A DNA stretch of 36,268 nt from CAZRIP01 sp964600165 (GTDB taxonomy: Bacteria; Elusimicrobiota; Elusimicrobia; UBA1565; UBA9628): assembly GCA_964600165.1 (NCBI GenBank), contig CAZRIP010000022.1, forward strand, positions 1 to 36,268, read 5' to 3'. The notes below the pieces were generated by a model, which ran no database searches, had not been told where the DNA came from, and saw only the letters and a program-made list of their open reading frames with translations. Shown here one piece after another: positions 13,557 to 21,697 of the stretch (position 1 is its first letter; every line of letters begins with the position of its first letter). The position numbers and the translations under genes were made by a program.

Positions 13557-14117
13557 CTACGGCGTTTTACGCTTGGGTGGGGGTCTGTTGCCGAGGACCT
13601 CGCCGGAAGCCGTGACCCAGTGCGCCTCGAGATCGGCGATGACGAGGTTGAGGACGGTCTGGCCGGGCTCGCTGAGCTGCCCGTCTTTCTCGAAGAGCGG
13701 CCGGCCCTCGAGGTCCTTGAGCTTGAAGGCGTCGACGGCGCCTATGTCCTTCGATTGGAAAAAGGCCAAGGCGTCCTGGCTTCTGAGCATGCGCCATTTT
13801 TCATACCCGGCCTTGGTCAGGCGCGAGCGCCGCCCGGTCTTGGTCTTCATCTCGACCGCCAAGCCGTCGAGCGTCCCGCGCGCGCGCAAATACCGCAGCG
13901 CGCCCGCGGTCTCGGCCAGGTGGATCCGCGCCAGCAGCTCCTCGTCTTGCGTCGTGTATGAGCCGCTGTCGGCCGCCAGCAAGCCGCGCTGCCACATCTC
14001 GGCCAGCTCGGCTTGGCGCTGCGCGGAAGACGACGGACCGGCGGTCGAGACGGGGGCTTTGTGCGAGTCGTCGGCGCCGAAGACGAGAGACGCGGCGGCG
14101 AGAAGAGCGAGGATCAA
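13557..14117 (-). CDS. Exported hypothetical protein
   Basis: I do not recognise this 186-residue protein. A signal peptide (MILALLAAASLVFGA) leads to a mature protein of about 170 residues with two parts. The first is helical, with AELAEMWQRGLLAADSG and an ELLARIHLAETAGALRYLRA stretch; the second contains EKDGQLSEPGQTVLNLVIAD. It has no cysteines and ends in a basic, Pro-rich tail. It begins 4 nt after the dcd stop and is probably co-transcribed with it. Envelope location is inferred from the signal peptide only. Confidence 0.65.
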   Translation of the reverse strand: MILALLAAASLVFGADDSHKAPVSTAGPSSSAQRQAELAEMWQRGLLAADSGSYTTQDEELLARIHLAETAGALRYLRARGTLDGLAVEMKTKTGRRSRLTKAGYEKWRMLRSQDALAFFQSKDIGAVDAFKLKDLEGRPLFEKDGQLSEPGQTVLNLVIADLEAHWVTASGEVLGNRPPPKRKTP

Positions 14118-14121
14118 CGCC

Positions 14122-14685
14122 TTAGCGCTTCTCGAGGATGCGCGGAGGCACGACGCCGACCTGGTTCATGTACTTGCCGTTGCGGTCCGCGTAAGCGGTC
14201 TCGCAGACCTCGGTGCCCTCGAGGAACAGGAGCTGGGCGATGCCCTCGCCCGAGTAGACCTTGGCCGGCAGAGGCGTGGTGTTCGAGATCTCGAGCGTGA
14301 GGTAACCCTCCCACGTCGGCTCGAGCGGCGTCACGTTGACGATCAAGCCGCAGCGGGCGTAGGTGCTCTTGCCCAGGCAGACCGCCAGGACGTTACGCGG
14401 GATCTTGAAGCGCTCGACCGTGCGCGCGAGCGCGAACGAGTTCGGCGGGATGATGCAGGTCGGCCCCTTGTGGTCGACGAAGGCTTTCGGCTCGAAGGCC
14501 TTCGGGTCGATCACGGCGCCGTATACGTTCGTGAAGATCTTATACTCGTCGGCGACGCGGATGTCGTAGCCGTAGGAAGACAAGCCGTAAGAGATCTTCC
14601 CGTGCCCGTCCTGGCGATCGACGAAGGGATCGATCATGTTCTGTTCTTTGCACATCTTGCGGATCCAGGAATCGGGCTTGAGCAT
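14122..14685 (-). CDS. dcd: dCTP deaminase
   Basis: The 187-residue enzyme deaminates dCTP to dUTP, the first step to dTMP. Key segments are SYGLSSYGYDIRVADEYKIF, the nucleotide-binding LGKSTYARCGLIVNVTPLEP, and WEGYLTLEISNTTPLPAKVY, which holds the catalytic Glu in the EPTWEG region. The length matches Dcd. The ATG at 14685 has GGAGGG 8 nt upstream. Whether the enzyme is purely a deaminase or bifunctional (deaminase plus diphosphatase) cannot be settled by eye. The gene is divergent from glpK. Confidence 0.96.
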   Translation of the reverse strand: MLKPDSWIRKMCKEQNMIDPFVDRQDGHGKISYGLSSYGYDIRVADEYKIFTNVYGAVIDPKAFEPKAFVDHKGPTCIIPPNSFALARTVERFKIPRNVLAVCLGKSTYARCGLIVNVTPLEPTWEGYLTLEISNTTPLPAKVYSGEGIAQLLFLEGTEVCETAYADRNGKYMNQVGVVPPRILEKR

Positions 14686-14734
14686 GGATTGTTCCCTCCG
14701 CGGCGATAGTATCATTTTGTAGAATCGCGGCGGA
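14686..14734. promoter_or_regulatory. Divergent dcd/glpK promoter region
   Basis: This 49-bp gap must hold both promoters. For glpK, TAGAAT (14720-14725) ends 9 nt before the ATG and no Shine-Dalgarno sequence is seen, suggesting a short or absent leader; TAGTAT (14707-14712) is an alternative. For dcd, TACTAT on the minus strand overlaps that TAGTAT and leaves room for the GGAGGG ribosome site. The -10 regions lie so close that polymerases on the two strands would compete. Confidence 0.4.
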
Positions 14735-16219
14735 ATGGCGACGACCTGCGTTCTCGCGCTCGACCAAGGGACGACGGGCAGCGCGGCCGCCGTCGTCGAC
14801 GCGTCCGGGCGCGTGCTCGCCAAGACCAAGCGCGACTTCCGCCAGCATTTCCCTCGGCCCGGCTGGGTCGAGCACGACCCGGAGGACATCTGGCGGTCGC
14901 AGCTCGCCGCGATACGCCAGGCGCTGTCGGAAGCCAAGGTCGGCGGCGACCGGATCGCGGCGATCGGCGTGACCAATCAGCGCGAGACGACGCTTCTTTG
15001 GTCGCGCGCGACCGGCAAGCCCGCGCACAACGCGATCGTCTGGCAGGACCGGCGGACCGCTGACATCTGCGAGAAGCTCAAGAACGCCCGTAAGGAACAA
15101 TTAGTCCGCCGCAAGACCGGCCTCGTGCTCGATCCTTATTTCTCGGCGACCAAGATCCGCTGGATGCTGGACGAGGTCGACGGGCTCGAGCGCGGCGCTA
15201 AAAACGGCGAGCTCGCCTTCGGCACCGTCGATTCTTTCCTGCTTTGGCGGCTGACCGGCGGCAAGGTCCACGCCACCGACCCCTCGAACGCCTCGCGCAC
15301 CCTGCTGATGGACCTGCGGACGCTGAGCTGGGACGACGAGCTGCTCGCGCTCTTTAATGTCCCGCGCGCGCTGCTGCCGGAGATCCGTCCGAGCGTCGGC
15401 GTCTTCGGGACGACGCGCCGCGTGCCCGGGCTGCCGGACGGCATCCCGATCGCCGGCCTCGCGGGCGACCAGCAGGCCGCGCTCTTCGGCCAAGCGTGCT
15501 TTTCGCCCGGAGAGGCCAAGTGCACGTTCGGCACCGGGAGCTTCTTGCTGCTCAACACGGGCGCAAAACCCGTCGAGAGCCTCTCGGGGTGCCTGACGAC
15601 GGTCGCCTGGCAGCGCGACGGCAAGACGACCTACGCGCTCGAGGGCGCGGCGTTCGTCTGCGGCGCGGCCGTGCAGTGGCTGCGCGACGGACTCGGACTG
15701 TTCGTTTCTTCGGAAGATATCGAGGCTCTCGCCCGCTCCGTGCCGGATTGCGCGGGCGTGCAGTTCGTGCCCGCCCTGACCGGCCTCGGAGCGCCGTACT
15801 GGAACCCGAACGCGCGGGGCGTTATAACGGGGCTCACGCGGGGGACCACACGGGCTCATCTCGCGCGCGCCACGTTGGAAGGGATGGCGCTGCAGAACGT
15901 CGACCTGCTCCTCGCGATGCAAAAGGACCTGCGCCGCGCGATCACCTCCGTCAAGGTCGACGGCGGCGCCGCGGCCAACGACCTCTTGATGCAGATGCAG
16001 GCGGATTTCCTCGGCGTGCCGTGCGTGCGGCCCGCGATCATCGAGACGACCTCGGCCGGCGCCGCGTTCATGGCGGGCTTGGGCGTCGGCCTTTGGAAGA
16101 CCGAGTCGGACATCCGCCGGATCTGGAAGGCGCAGCGCGCGTTCCTTCCGAGGCTGCGCGCGCGCGGCGAGCGCGCCGAGCGCCTACGACTTTGGCGCGA
16201 GGCCGTCACGCGCGCGTAG
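14735..16219 (+). CDS. glpK: Glycerol kinase
   Basis: The 494-residue FGGY-family kinase phosphorylates glycerol to sn-glycerol 3-phosphate. Family features in order are LALDQGTTGSAAAVVDASG (7-25), GWVEHDPEDIWRSQ (43-56), IGVTNQRETTLLW (77-89), IVWQDRRT (101-108), GLAGDQQAALFGQ with the catalytic Asp, FGTGSFLLLNTG, and the C-terminal KVDGGAAANDLLMQMQADFL. The length matches bacterial GlpK. No glpF or glpD is nearby. The product could feed phospholipids or, through dihydroxyacetone phosphate, triose metabolism. Confidence 0.96.
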   Translation: MATTCVLALDQGTTGSAAAVVDASGRVLAKTKRDFRQHFPRPGWVEHDPEDIWRSQLAAIRQALSEAKVGGDRIAAIGVTNQRETTLLWSRATGKPAHNAIVWQDRRTADICEKLKNARKEQLVRRKTGLVLDPYFSATKIRWMLDEVDGLERGAKNGELAFGTVDSFLLWRLTGGKVHATDPSNASRTLLMDLRTLSWDDELLALFNVPRALLPEIRPSVGVFGTTRRVPGLPDGIPIAGLAGDQQAALFGQACFSPGEAKCTFGTGSFLLLNTGAKPVESLSGCLTTVAWQRDGKTTYALEGAAFVCGAAVQWLRDGLGLFVSSEDIEALARSVPDCAGVQFVPALTGLGAPYWNPNARGVITGLTRGTTRAHLARATLEGMALQNVDLLLAMQKDLRRAITSVKVDGGAAANDLLMQMQADFLGVPCVRPAIIETTSAGAAFMAGLGVGLWKTESDIRRIWKAQRAFLPRLRARGERAERLRLWREAVTRA

Positions 16220-16228
16220 CGGCAAAAC

Positions 16229-16237
16229 TGCTAGAGT
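16229..16237 (+). promoter_or_regulatory. Predicted extended -10 promoter for the 16243 gene
   Basis: TGCTAGAGT ends 5 nt before the ATG at 16243 in the 23-nt gap after glpK. It has the same TGC-TAGAAT-like form as the elements at 6368-6376 and 13443-13451. It would give a leaderless mRNA. Confidence 0.4.
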
Positions 16238-16242
16238 CAGGC

Positions 16243-16665
16243 ATGGCCTACTTCAAGAAGCGGCGCGCAAAGACGGTCAGCAAGAACGAGGAGCGGCAGG
16301 AAAAAGCCTCCCGCGCCGAGAGCCAAGTGCGCATGGCGGGCGTCGTCGGCGCGCGCTTTCCGAACGTCAAGCGCTTAAACATGCGCGTGACGTTTCTCGA
16401 CGCGCGCAAGAATCCGTTGGACGAGAAGACGCTTTCGCTCGCCCCGAACGATCCCGCGATCTTCAAGCAGCCCTGCCCGGGAATGTGCGGCCACGGCACC
16501 TTCGACTTCAGCCTCAAGATCACCGAGCAAGTCGCGGCCGCCGCGCCGTCGGCCGAGTTCGGAGTTCCGTGCGCCGAGCGCCAGGGCTCCGGCATTCCCT
16601 GCGGCTGCGAGGCGCGCGTGTCGCTGCAGCTCGAGTACGTCCCGCAGGCGCAGGCTCAGAGCTAG
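16243..16665 (+). CDS. Small Cys-rich basic protein, unknown
   Basis: I do not recognise this 140-residue protein. The first 50 residues are strongly basic (MAYFKKRRAKTVSKNEERQE and onward), with no signal peptide. The second half holds five cysteines in QPCPGMCGHGTFDFSLKI and VPCAERQGSGIPCGCEARV (CxxxC ... C ... CxC), which could bind zinc or another metal. The end LQLEYVPQAQAQS looks like a beta strand plus a tail. The stop codon overlaps that of hpnE tail to tail through a shared CTAG (16662-16665). Confidence 0.65.
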   Translation: MAYFKKRRAKTVSKNEERQEKASRAESQVRMAGVVGARFPNVKRLNMRVTFLDARKNPLDEKTLSLAPNDPAIFKQPCPGMCGHGTFDFSLKITEQVAAAAPSAEFGVPCAERQGSGIPCGCEARVSLQLEYVPQAQAQS

Positions 16666-17993
16666 CCCAAGACGCGCTCGGCCGCGGCGTGGCCGCTGAC
16701 GCAGGCGCTCTCGATGGTCGCCGGCAGGCGGGTCTGGGTCCAATCGCCGGCGAAAAGCAAGCCCTCGGGGCCGGCGTCCGAGGCCGGACGCAGCGCGTCG
16801 CTGCCGGGGACGGGCGAGAGCGTCGCGAACGGCTCCTTGACGACTTTCCAGCGCAAGATTTTCGCCTCGCGAAACCGGGGGATGCAGGCGGCCAGGTCGT
16901 TTTCGACGATGGCCTTCAACGTCTTCGGGTCCCGGCCGATGTGCTTGTGGGCGCCGGACAACACGAGCGCGACGACTTGACCCCCGCCGTTCTTGGAGAA
17001 GATCTTAGTCTTGTTGAAGGCCCACTGGGTCTCGGTGCCGAGCAGCCCGATGAAATCCTCTTCTGAGGACAAGACCGGGCGGTCCAACCACAACGACACG
17101 CTCACGATCGGCGCGGGTTTGAGCCCCTCCCACGCCCCTTTTAAGCCGAGCTTGGCGAGGTCCCACGGCGGCAGGGTGGAGACGACTCTTTCCGCCCGCA
17201 GCTCCTCGCCGCCCTCGAGGCGGACGCCTGCCACGCGGCTTCCTTCATAGAGCAGCTCGGCGGCCTTCGCGGAGAGCCGCACCGAGCCTCCCCGCTTCTC
17301 GACGTAATCCTTGGCCTGCTCCGTGTAGAGCTCCGAGAGGCCGACCCGCGAAAGCCCGAAGCGCGACGAGGCCGTGTCGTTGAAAAAGATCTCGAGAAGC
17401 ACCTGCGCGAACCCCGTCGCCGCCGCCACGCCGGGATCGTCGTTAAGCGCGCCGAGCGCGATCGGATCGAACAGCCGCTGCTGAATGCGCCTCGACTGGC
17501 CGAGCGAGCCGAGCCAGTCGCGCACCGTCATCTTATCGAGCTCCGCGGAGACGCCGCGCCGCTGCATGCGGCGCAGCGCGCGGTCCAGGCGCACGAGGCC
17601 CCATTTGTCGGACAGGGACAGGCCGCGCAGTCCCATGATGCCGAGCGCGAAGTGCGCGGGAGAACCGAACGCGGTCGGGCACACGAGAGCGTCGCGTCGT
17701 CCGTTTACATCAGCGAAGTCGACGCGTATGCGCTGCGCGAACGAGAGCAGCTCCGATGAGCCGATCCGCTCGAGGAACCGGCGCGTCTGCCGGTAGCAGC
17801 CCATGAACAAGTGCTGCCCGTTGTCGACGATCTCCCCGGACTCGGGGTCCTTGAACGAGAACGCCCGGCCGCCCAGATGGGGCTTCTTCTCGAGGACGAC
17901 CGGCCGCGCGCCTTTCTCGGCGAGGGCGCTCGCGCAGGACAAGCCCGCGAAGCCGCCGCCGAGGATCAACGCGTCACAGCGAATGGATGCCAT
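16662..17993 (-). CDS. hpnE: Squalene-associated FAD-dependent desaturase (HpnE)
   Basis: The 443-residue flavoprotein carries the Rossmann motif LILGGGFAGLSCASALAEKG (9-28), followed by VVLEKKPHLGGRAFSF. The C-terminal FAD signature is LLFAGDWTQTRLPATIESAC near the end. Together with HpnC and HpnD it makes squalene: HpnE reduces hydroxysqualene to squalene. The start lies within the end of hpnD (20-nt overlap), so the genes are coupled. Relatives include carotenoid desaturases; the hpnC-hpnD neighbours decide the call. No squalene-hopene cyclase is in the window. Confidence 0.93.
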   Translation of the reverse strand: MASIRCDALILGGGFAGLSCASALAEKGARPVVLEKKPHLGGRAFSFKDPESGEIVDNGQHLFMGCYRQTRRFLERIGSSELLSFAQRIRVDFADVNGRRDALVCPTAFGSPAHFALGIMGLRGLSLSDKWGLVRLDRALRRMQRRGVSAELDKMTVRDWLGSLGQSRRIQQRLFDPIALGALNDDPGVAAATGFAQVLLEIFFNDTASSRFGLSRVGLSELYTEQAKDYVEKRGGSVRLSAKAAELLYEGSRVAGVRLEGGEELRAERVVSTLPPWDLAKLGLKGAWEGLKPAPIVSVSLWLDRPVLSSEEDFIGLLGTETQWAFNKTKIFSKNGGGQVVALVLSGAHKHIGRDPKTLKAIVENDLAACIPRFREAKILRWKVVKEPFATLSPVPGSDALRPASDAGPEGLLFAGDWTQTRLPATIESACVSGHAAAERVLG

Positions 17994-18825
17994 GACAGTA
18001 GAGCCACGCCCTGCCCGCCAGGCGCGCCTTGCGCCACGGCGAGAGCGACTGCTTTTGGAAAAGCACTTTGAAGCCGCCCGCGCGGATGTCCTCGAGCAGC
18101 GCCTCGTAGACGTGGGCCATGACCTCGGCCGGGACCATCGCGGGGCGGTCGCGGAAATCCACCAGGTTGCGCGCGCGGCGATAGAAGCCGACGGTGCGCT
18201 GGTAGAGCCTCTCCATGAGCGCGTCGAACGCCGGAGTCTGCTCGCGCCGGACGAGGGCCTCGCGCGAGTAGCCCGCGGCGCGCATGTCGGCCTCGGGCAG
18301 ATAGACGCGCCCGAGCTCGAGATCGACGCCCACGTCGCGGATGATGTTCGTCATCTGGAACGCGTAGCCGAAGAGCCGGGCGAACTCGCGGATATCCGCT
18401 TCGGACGTGTGGCGGTAGCCGAATATCTGAATGGAAAGTCGGCCGACGGAGCAGGCCACGCCTTGGAGGTAGCTTTCGAGCTGCTCGAAGGTCTCGTAGC
18501 GCGACTCCTCGAGGTCCATCGCGCAGCCGCGGATCATCTCCAGGAAATCCTCTTTCGCCAGACGAAAGGCCCGGACCGGCTCGACGAGCCGCCGGCTCAC
18601 CGGATGCGTGGGCGTTCCGGCGTAGAGCCGGTCGACTTCGAGCCGCCAAAAGTCGAGCATCCGGCGCGCTTCGTCTTTGGGAAGCACGTTGTCGTCGACG
18701 ATGTCGTCGATGAGCCGGCAGTAGGCGTAGACCGCCGAAAGGGCCTCGCGCTTGGCGCGAGGAAGGAACAAGAAGCCCAGGAAGAAGTTCGAGCCGCGCT
18801 CGGTCTTTTGAGCGGCGGCCGTCAT
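17974..18825 (-). CDS. hpnD: Presqualene diphosphate synthase (HpnD)
   Basis: The 283-residue trans-isoprenyl diphosphate synthase joins two farnesyl diphosphates to presqualene diphosphate. The family opening SNFFLGFLFLPRAKREALSA (12-31) leads to the first Asp-rich motif DDIVDD (40-45); the second is NIIRDVGVDLELGRVYLP (160-177). The start at 18825 overlaps the hpnC stop by 4 nt (ATGA); an upstream ATG 14 codons earlier lies within hpnC and is less likely. It differs from HpnC in motif spelling, so the two are distinct paralogues. Confidence 0.94.
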   Translation of the reverse strand: MTAAAQKTERGSNFFLGFLFLPRAKREALSAVYAYCRLIDDIVDDNVLPKDEARRMLDFWRLEVDRLYAGTPTHPVSRRLVEPVRAFRLAKEDFLEMIRGCAMDLEESRYETFEQLESYLQGVACSVGRLSIQIFGYRHTSEADIREFARLFGYAFQMTNIIRDVGVDLELGRVYLPEADMRAAGYSREALVRREQTPAFDALMERLYQRTVGFYRRARNLVDFRDRPAMVPAEVMAHVYEALLEDIRAGGFKVLFQKQSLSPWRKARLAGRAWLYCHGIHSL

Positions 18826-19706
18826 GGAGCGCTGAGCGAACGGAAAAAGAGCGGAATCCAGTCCCACTTCGAAAGCGCCGGGCGCGCGGTCAACGTGTCG
18901 AAGCCCTGCTTGCGGATCTTGCGCAAGATCTCCCGGCCGCCGCGCCAGGTGAGGGTGATCTCCATCGACAAGGGCCAGCGCAGCTTGGCCGGCAGAGGCC
19001 TCCCTTCCTCGAAGAGCGCGCGCGTGCGCGAGACCTGGTGCTTCATGAGGCTGAGGAATCGATCGTTGACGACTCCCATGCGCATGTCGGCCTCGGAGTA
19101 GCCGAACGTCTTGAAGTCTTCCTCGGGGATGTAGATCCGGTCCTTTTTCAAGTCGACGGCCAAATCTTGCCAGAAATTGGCGAGTTGCAGCGCGGTGCAG
19201 ATCGCGTCGGAGTACCGGAAAAGCTCGTCCGAGCGATAGCCGTGGATCATGAGGAGAATCCGCCCGACCGGGTTGGCCGAGCGGCGGCAGTAGTCGTTGA
19301 CCTCGTCGAAGCTCGCGTATCTCTTCTTCTCGGTGTCCTGAAGGAAGGCGGAGAGCAAGTCGTCGAAGGGCTGCTTCGGCAGCTCGAGAGTCCGGAGCGT
19401 GTCGCCGAGAGCGACGAAGACGGGATGAGTCGCGGGCTTCTCGCCGACCTCCGAAAGCTGACGGCGCCAGTCGAGCAGGCGCTCCCGGCGCACGCCCTCA
19501 TACTCCGCTTCATCGGCGAAATCGTCGGCGATCCGGGCAAAGCCATAGAGCGCCGCCACGTGCTTGCGCAGCCGGCGCGGCATAAGCCTCGATGCGACGG
19601 GAAAGTTCTCGTAATGGCGCCGCGCCAAGTCCTGGCAGAAGCGGTGGCCGGCGCCGACGTCCGAAGGATCTTCGACGCGCGCCTCGAAATCCTTGAGCGT
19701 GTTCAC
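18822..19706 (-). CDS. hpnC: Hydroxysqualene synthase (HpnC)
   Basis: The 294-residue squalene/phytoene synthase-family enzyme converts presqualene diphosphate to hydroxysqualene. It has HYENFPVASRLMPRRLRKHV (31-50), the first Asp motif IADDFADEAEYEG (59-71) and the second motif QLANFWQDLAVDLKKDRIYI (174-193), all typical of HpnC. The ATG overlaps the obgE stop by 4 nt (ATGA), which places hopanoid-precursor synthesis in the ribosomal/GTPase operon. The final product may be hopanoids or another squalene-derived lipid. Confidence 0.93.
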   Translation of the reverse strand: MNTLKDFEARVEDPSDVGAGHRFCQDLARRHYENFPVASRLMPRRLRKHVAALYGFARIADDFADEAEYEGVRRERLLDWRRQLSEVGEKPATHPVFVALGDTLRTLELPKQPFDDLLSAFLQDTEKKRYASFDEVNDYCRRSANPVGRILLMIHGYRSDELFRYSDAICTALQLANFWQDLAVDLKKDRIYIPEEDFKTFGYSEADMRMGVVNDRFLSLMKHQVSRTRALFEEGRPLPAKLRWPLSMEITLTWRGGREILRKIRKQGFDTLTARPALSKWDWIPLFFRSLSAP

Positions 19707-21031
19707 TTGGTCTTGCCGACGCCGATGCGCGTGCGCTTGCTGTGCACGCGCGGCAGCCTCTTATAGGGTCCGTCCTTCCATTCGAACTCGAAAGAGCCGC
19801 AGCGGACCAGATCGCCGTTCTCGATGCCCGCGCGCTTCAAAGCGCGGTCGACGCCGATTTTTCTCAAGGAACGTTGGAAGCGATCGACGGCCTCGGGCAG
19901 CGAGGTCTCGAGCATGGCGGAGGCGCGCTCGACGAAAGAGCCCGAAAGCTCGTAGCGCCCCCCGCCGAGCGGCCGGACGTCGAAGCCTTTCTCGACGCGC
20001 ACGATCCGCTCGTCGCGCCCGACCGGCGCGAAGGGCTCGGCCGCGGGGGAGTTGGAAAGCTCGAGCAGAACGCGGTCGAGCAGCTCGGAAAGTCCCTGAC
20101 CGGTCGCCGCCGAGATGCCGAACGGCTTGCGCGCGCGGTATTTGGCGCGCAGCCTCTTCAAGACGGCCTCGCCTTCCGGCAGGTCCATCTTGTTGACGAC
20201 GAGCAGGCGCCGCTTGAGCGCGAGCTTGCGGGAGAAGCCGACGAGCTCGGCTTCGATCTTGGAAACGCCCGACACGGCGTCGACGCCCGAGAAGCCCATC
20301 GGGTCGACGAGATGGACGAGAAATCGAGTCCGCTCTATGTGACGCAAAAAGTCGGCGCCGAGCCCCTTGCCCGCGTGCGCCCCTTCGATCAAGCCCGGGA
20401 TGTCGGCGACGACGAAGTGCACGCCCTTGTGCGAGGCGACGCCGAGGTTGGGCGACAGCGTGGTGAAAGGATAATCGGCGACCTTCGGCCGCGCGGCGGA
20501 CAGTCGCGCAAGAAGGCTCGATTTGCCGGCGTTCGGATAGCCGACCAAACCGACGTCGGCGATGAGCTTGAGCTCGAGGTCGAGCGTGATCTTCTCGCCG
20601 GGGGCGCCCTTCTCGCAGACGCGCGGCGCCGTGTTCTTCTGGGTCTTGAAGGAGAGATTGCCGCGGCCGCCGCGGCCGCCTTGGGCCGCGAGGTAGCGCT
20701 CGCCGGCTTTGTGAAGGTCGGCGACGAGCACGCCGTGCTTGCAGACGACCGTCCCGACGGGGACGTAGACGACGATGTCGACGCCTCCGACGCCGGTCTT
20801 GTTGCCCCCCTTGCCGTTCTCTCCGGGGTGGCCCTTGATGTGCGGCCTGTGGGCTTGGTCGAGCAGCGTGGAGAACTGCTGCGCCGCCTCGAGCCAGACG
20901 TCGCCGCCCTTGCCGCCGTCGCCGCCGTTGGGGCCGCCGAACTCCATGAACTTCTCGCGGCGAAAGGACAGGCAGCCGTCGCCGCCGTCGCCGGCGGAAA
21001 CATAGACGCGGACCTTGTCGATGAAGTTCAT
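19703..21031 (-). CDS. obgE: Obg GTPase (ObgE/CgtA)
   Basis: The 442-residue GTPase acts in 50S ribosome assembly and the stress response. Three domains are visible. The Gly-rich Obg fold (1 to about 158) has GDGGDGCLSFRREKF and GGPNGGDGGKGGDVW. The G domain has GYPNAGKSS (164-172), a DIPGLIEGAHAGKGLG switch II segment and NKMD. A C-terminal OCT domain (about 355-430) has VRPLGGGRYELSGSFVERAS. It follows rpmA by 32 nt in the conserved rplU-rpmA-obgE order and overlaps hpnC by 4 nt. Confidence 0.98.
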   Translation of the reverse strand: MNFIDKVRVYVSAGDGGDGCLSFRREKFMEFGGPNGGDGGKGGDVWLEAAQQFSTLLDQAHRPHIKGHPGENGKGGNKTGVGGVDIVVYVPVGTVVCKHGVLVADLHKAGERYLAAQGGRGGRGNLSFKTQKNTAPRVCEKGAPGEKITLDLELKLIADVGLVGYPNAGKSSLLARLSAARPKVADYPFTTLSPNLGVASHKGVHFVVADIPGLIEGAHAGKGLGADFLRHIERTRFLVHLVDPMGFSGVDAVSGVSKIEAELVGFSRKLALKRRLLVVNKMDLPEGEAVLKRLRAKYRARKPFGISAATGQGLSELLDRVLLELSNSPAAEPFAPVGRDERIVRVEKGFDVRPLGGGRYELSGSFVERASAMLETSLPEAVDRFQRSLRKIGVDRALKRAGIENGDLVRCGSFEFEWKDGPYKRLPRVHSKRTRIGVGKTK

Positions 21032-21063
21032 GGAGGCGGTCCGCTCTCGCGAGACGGAAGGGA

Positions 21064-21330
21064 CTACTTAGCGGAGGCCGCCGGGTAGACCGAGACGCGC
21101 TTCTTGTCTTTGCTCGACCACTCGAACGTCACGACGCCGTCGGCCTTCGCGAACAGCGTGTCGTCCGACCCGCGGCCGACGTTGACGCCGGGCAGGAACT
21201 TCGTGCCGCGCTGGCGGACGATGATCTGGCCGGACAGGATGGCCTGGCCGCCGTAGATCTTGACGCCGAGACGCTGGCCGTGGGAATCGCGGCCGTTGGA
21301 GGATGAGCCTTGTGCTTTGGTGTGTGCCAT
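21064..21330 (-). CDS. rpmA: 50S ribosomal protein L27
   Basis: The 88-residue protein is L27, whose N-terminal arm reaches the peptidyl transferase centre. It reads MAHTKAQGSSSNGRDSHGQR, then GVKIYGGQAILSGQIIVRQR, and GRGSDDTLFAKADGVV. It lacks the cleaved N-terminal leader found in Firmicutes L27. It lies 9 nt after rplU. Confidence 0.98.
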   Translation of the reverse strand: MAHTKAQGSSSNGRDSHGQRLGVKIYGGQAILSGQIIVRQRGTKFLPGVNVGRGSDDTLFAKADGVVTFEWSSKDKKRVSVYPAASAK

Positions 21331-21339
21331 GGGAGACTC

Positions 21340-21636
21340 TTAGTTGATCGAGATCGACTTGATCTTGAGGTCGGTCAGCCACTGCCGGTGGCCGCGCGTC
21401 TTCTTGTAAGCCTTCTTCTGCCGCTTCTTGAAGACGATGATCTTGGGCCCGCGGTCTTGCGCGACGACCTCGGCCGTGACGCTCGCCTTGCGGCTGGATT
21501 TCTGGGCGTCGTCGACGGCCCAAAGAGCGTTGAACTTCATTTCCTGGCCTTCCTTGGCCTCGAGCTTCTCGACCCGGATCGTTTCGCCCGGGGAGACCCA
21601 GAACTGCCTTCCGCCTGTTTCGATGATCGCGTACAT
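21340..21636 (-). CDS. rplU: 50S ribosomal protein L21
   Basis: The 98-residue protein is L21, starting MYAIIETGGRQFWVSPGETI and ending in a basic segment with KKRQKKAYKKTRGHRQWLT. The start at 21636 fits the family and the promoter position; a 6-codon upstream extension is rejected because it would run over the -10 element. It is the first gene of the rplU-rpmA-obgE-hpnCDE unit. Confidence 0.98.
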   Translation of the reverse strand: MYAIIETGGRQFWVSPGETIRVEKLEAKEGQEMKFNALWAVDDAQKSSRKASVTAEVVAQDRGPKIIVFKKRQKKAYKKTRGHRQWLTDLKIKSISIN

Positions 21637-21644
21637 AGCGGATA

Positions 21645-21673
21645 ATAATAACAAAAATCCGGGCGAAAGGCAA
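21645..21673 (-). promoter_or_regulatory. Predicted promoter of the rplU-rpmA-obgE-hpn operon
   Basis: On the minus strand TTGCCT (21673-21668) and TATTAT (21650-21645) are 17 nt apart. The -10 ends 8 nt before the rplU ATG, predicting a 5' leader of 0-3 nt. A second overlapping TATTAT (21647-21642) lies 3 nt closer. Confidence 0.6.
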
Positions 21674-21680
21674 CGGGCTT

Positions 21681-21689
21681 TGGTAGAAT
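21681..21689 (+). promoter_or_regulatory. Predicted extended -10 promoter of the export cluster
   Basis: TGGTAGAAT has the TGn extension and ends 8 nt before the ATG at 21698. No -35 match is seen 17 nt upstream; that space is shared with the divergent rplU promoter. A short or absent leader is predicted for the permease mRNA. Confidence 0.45.
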
Positions 21690-21697
21690 CGCCGTCG

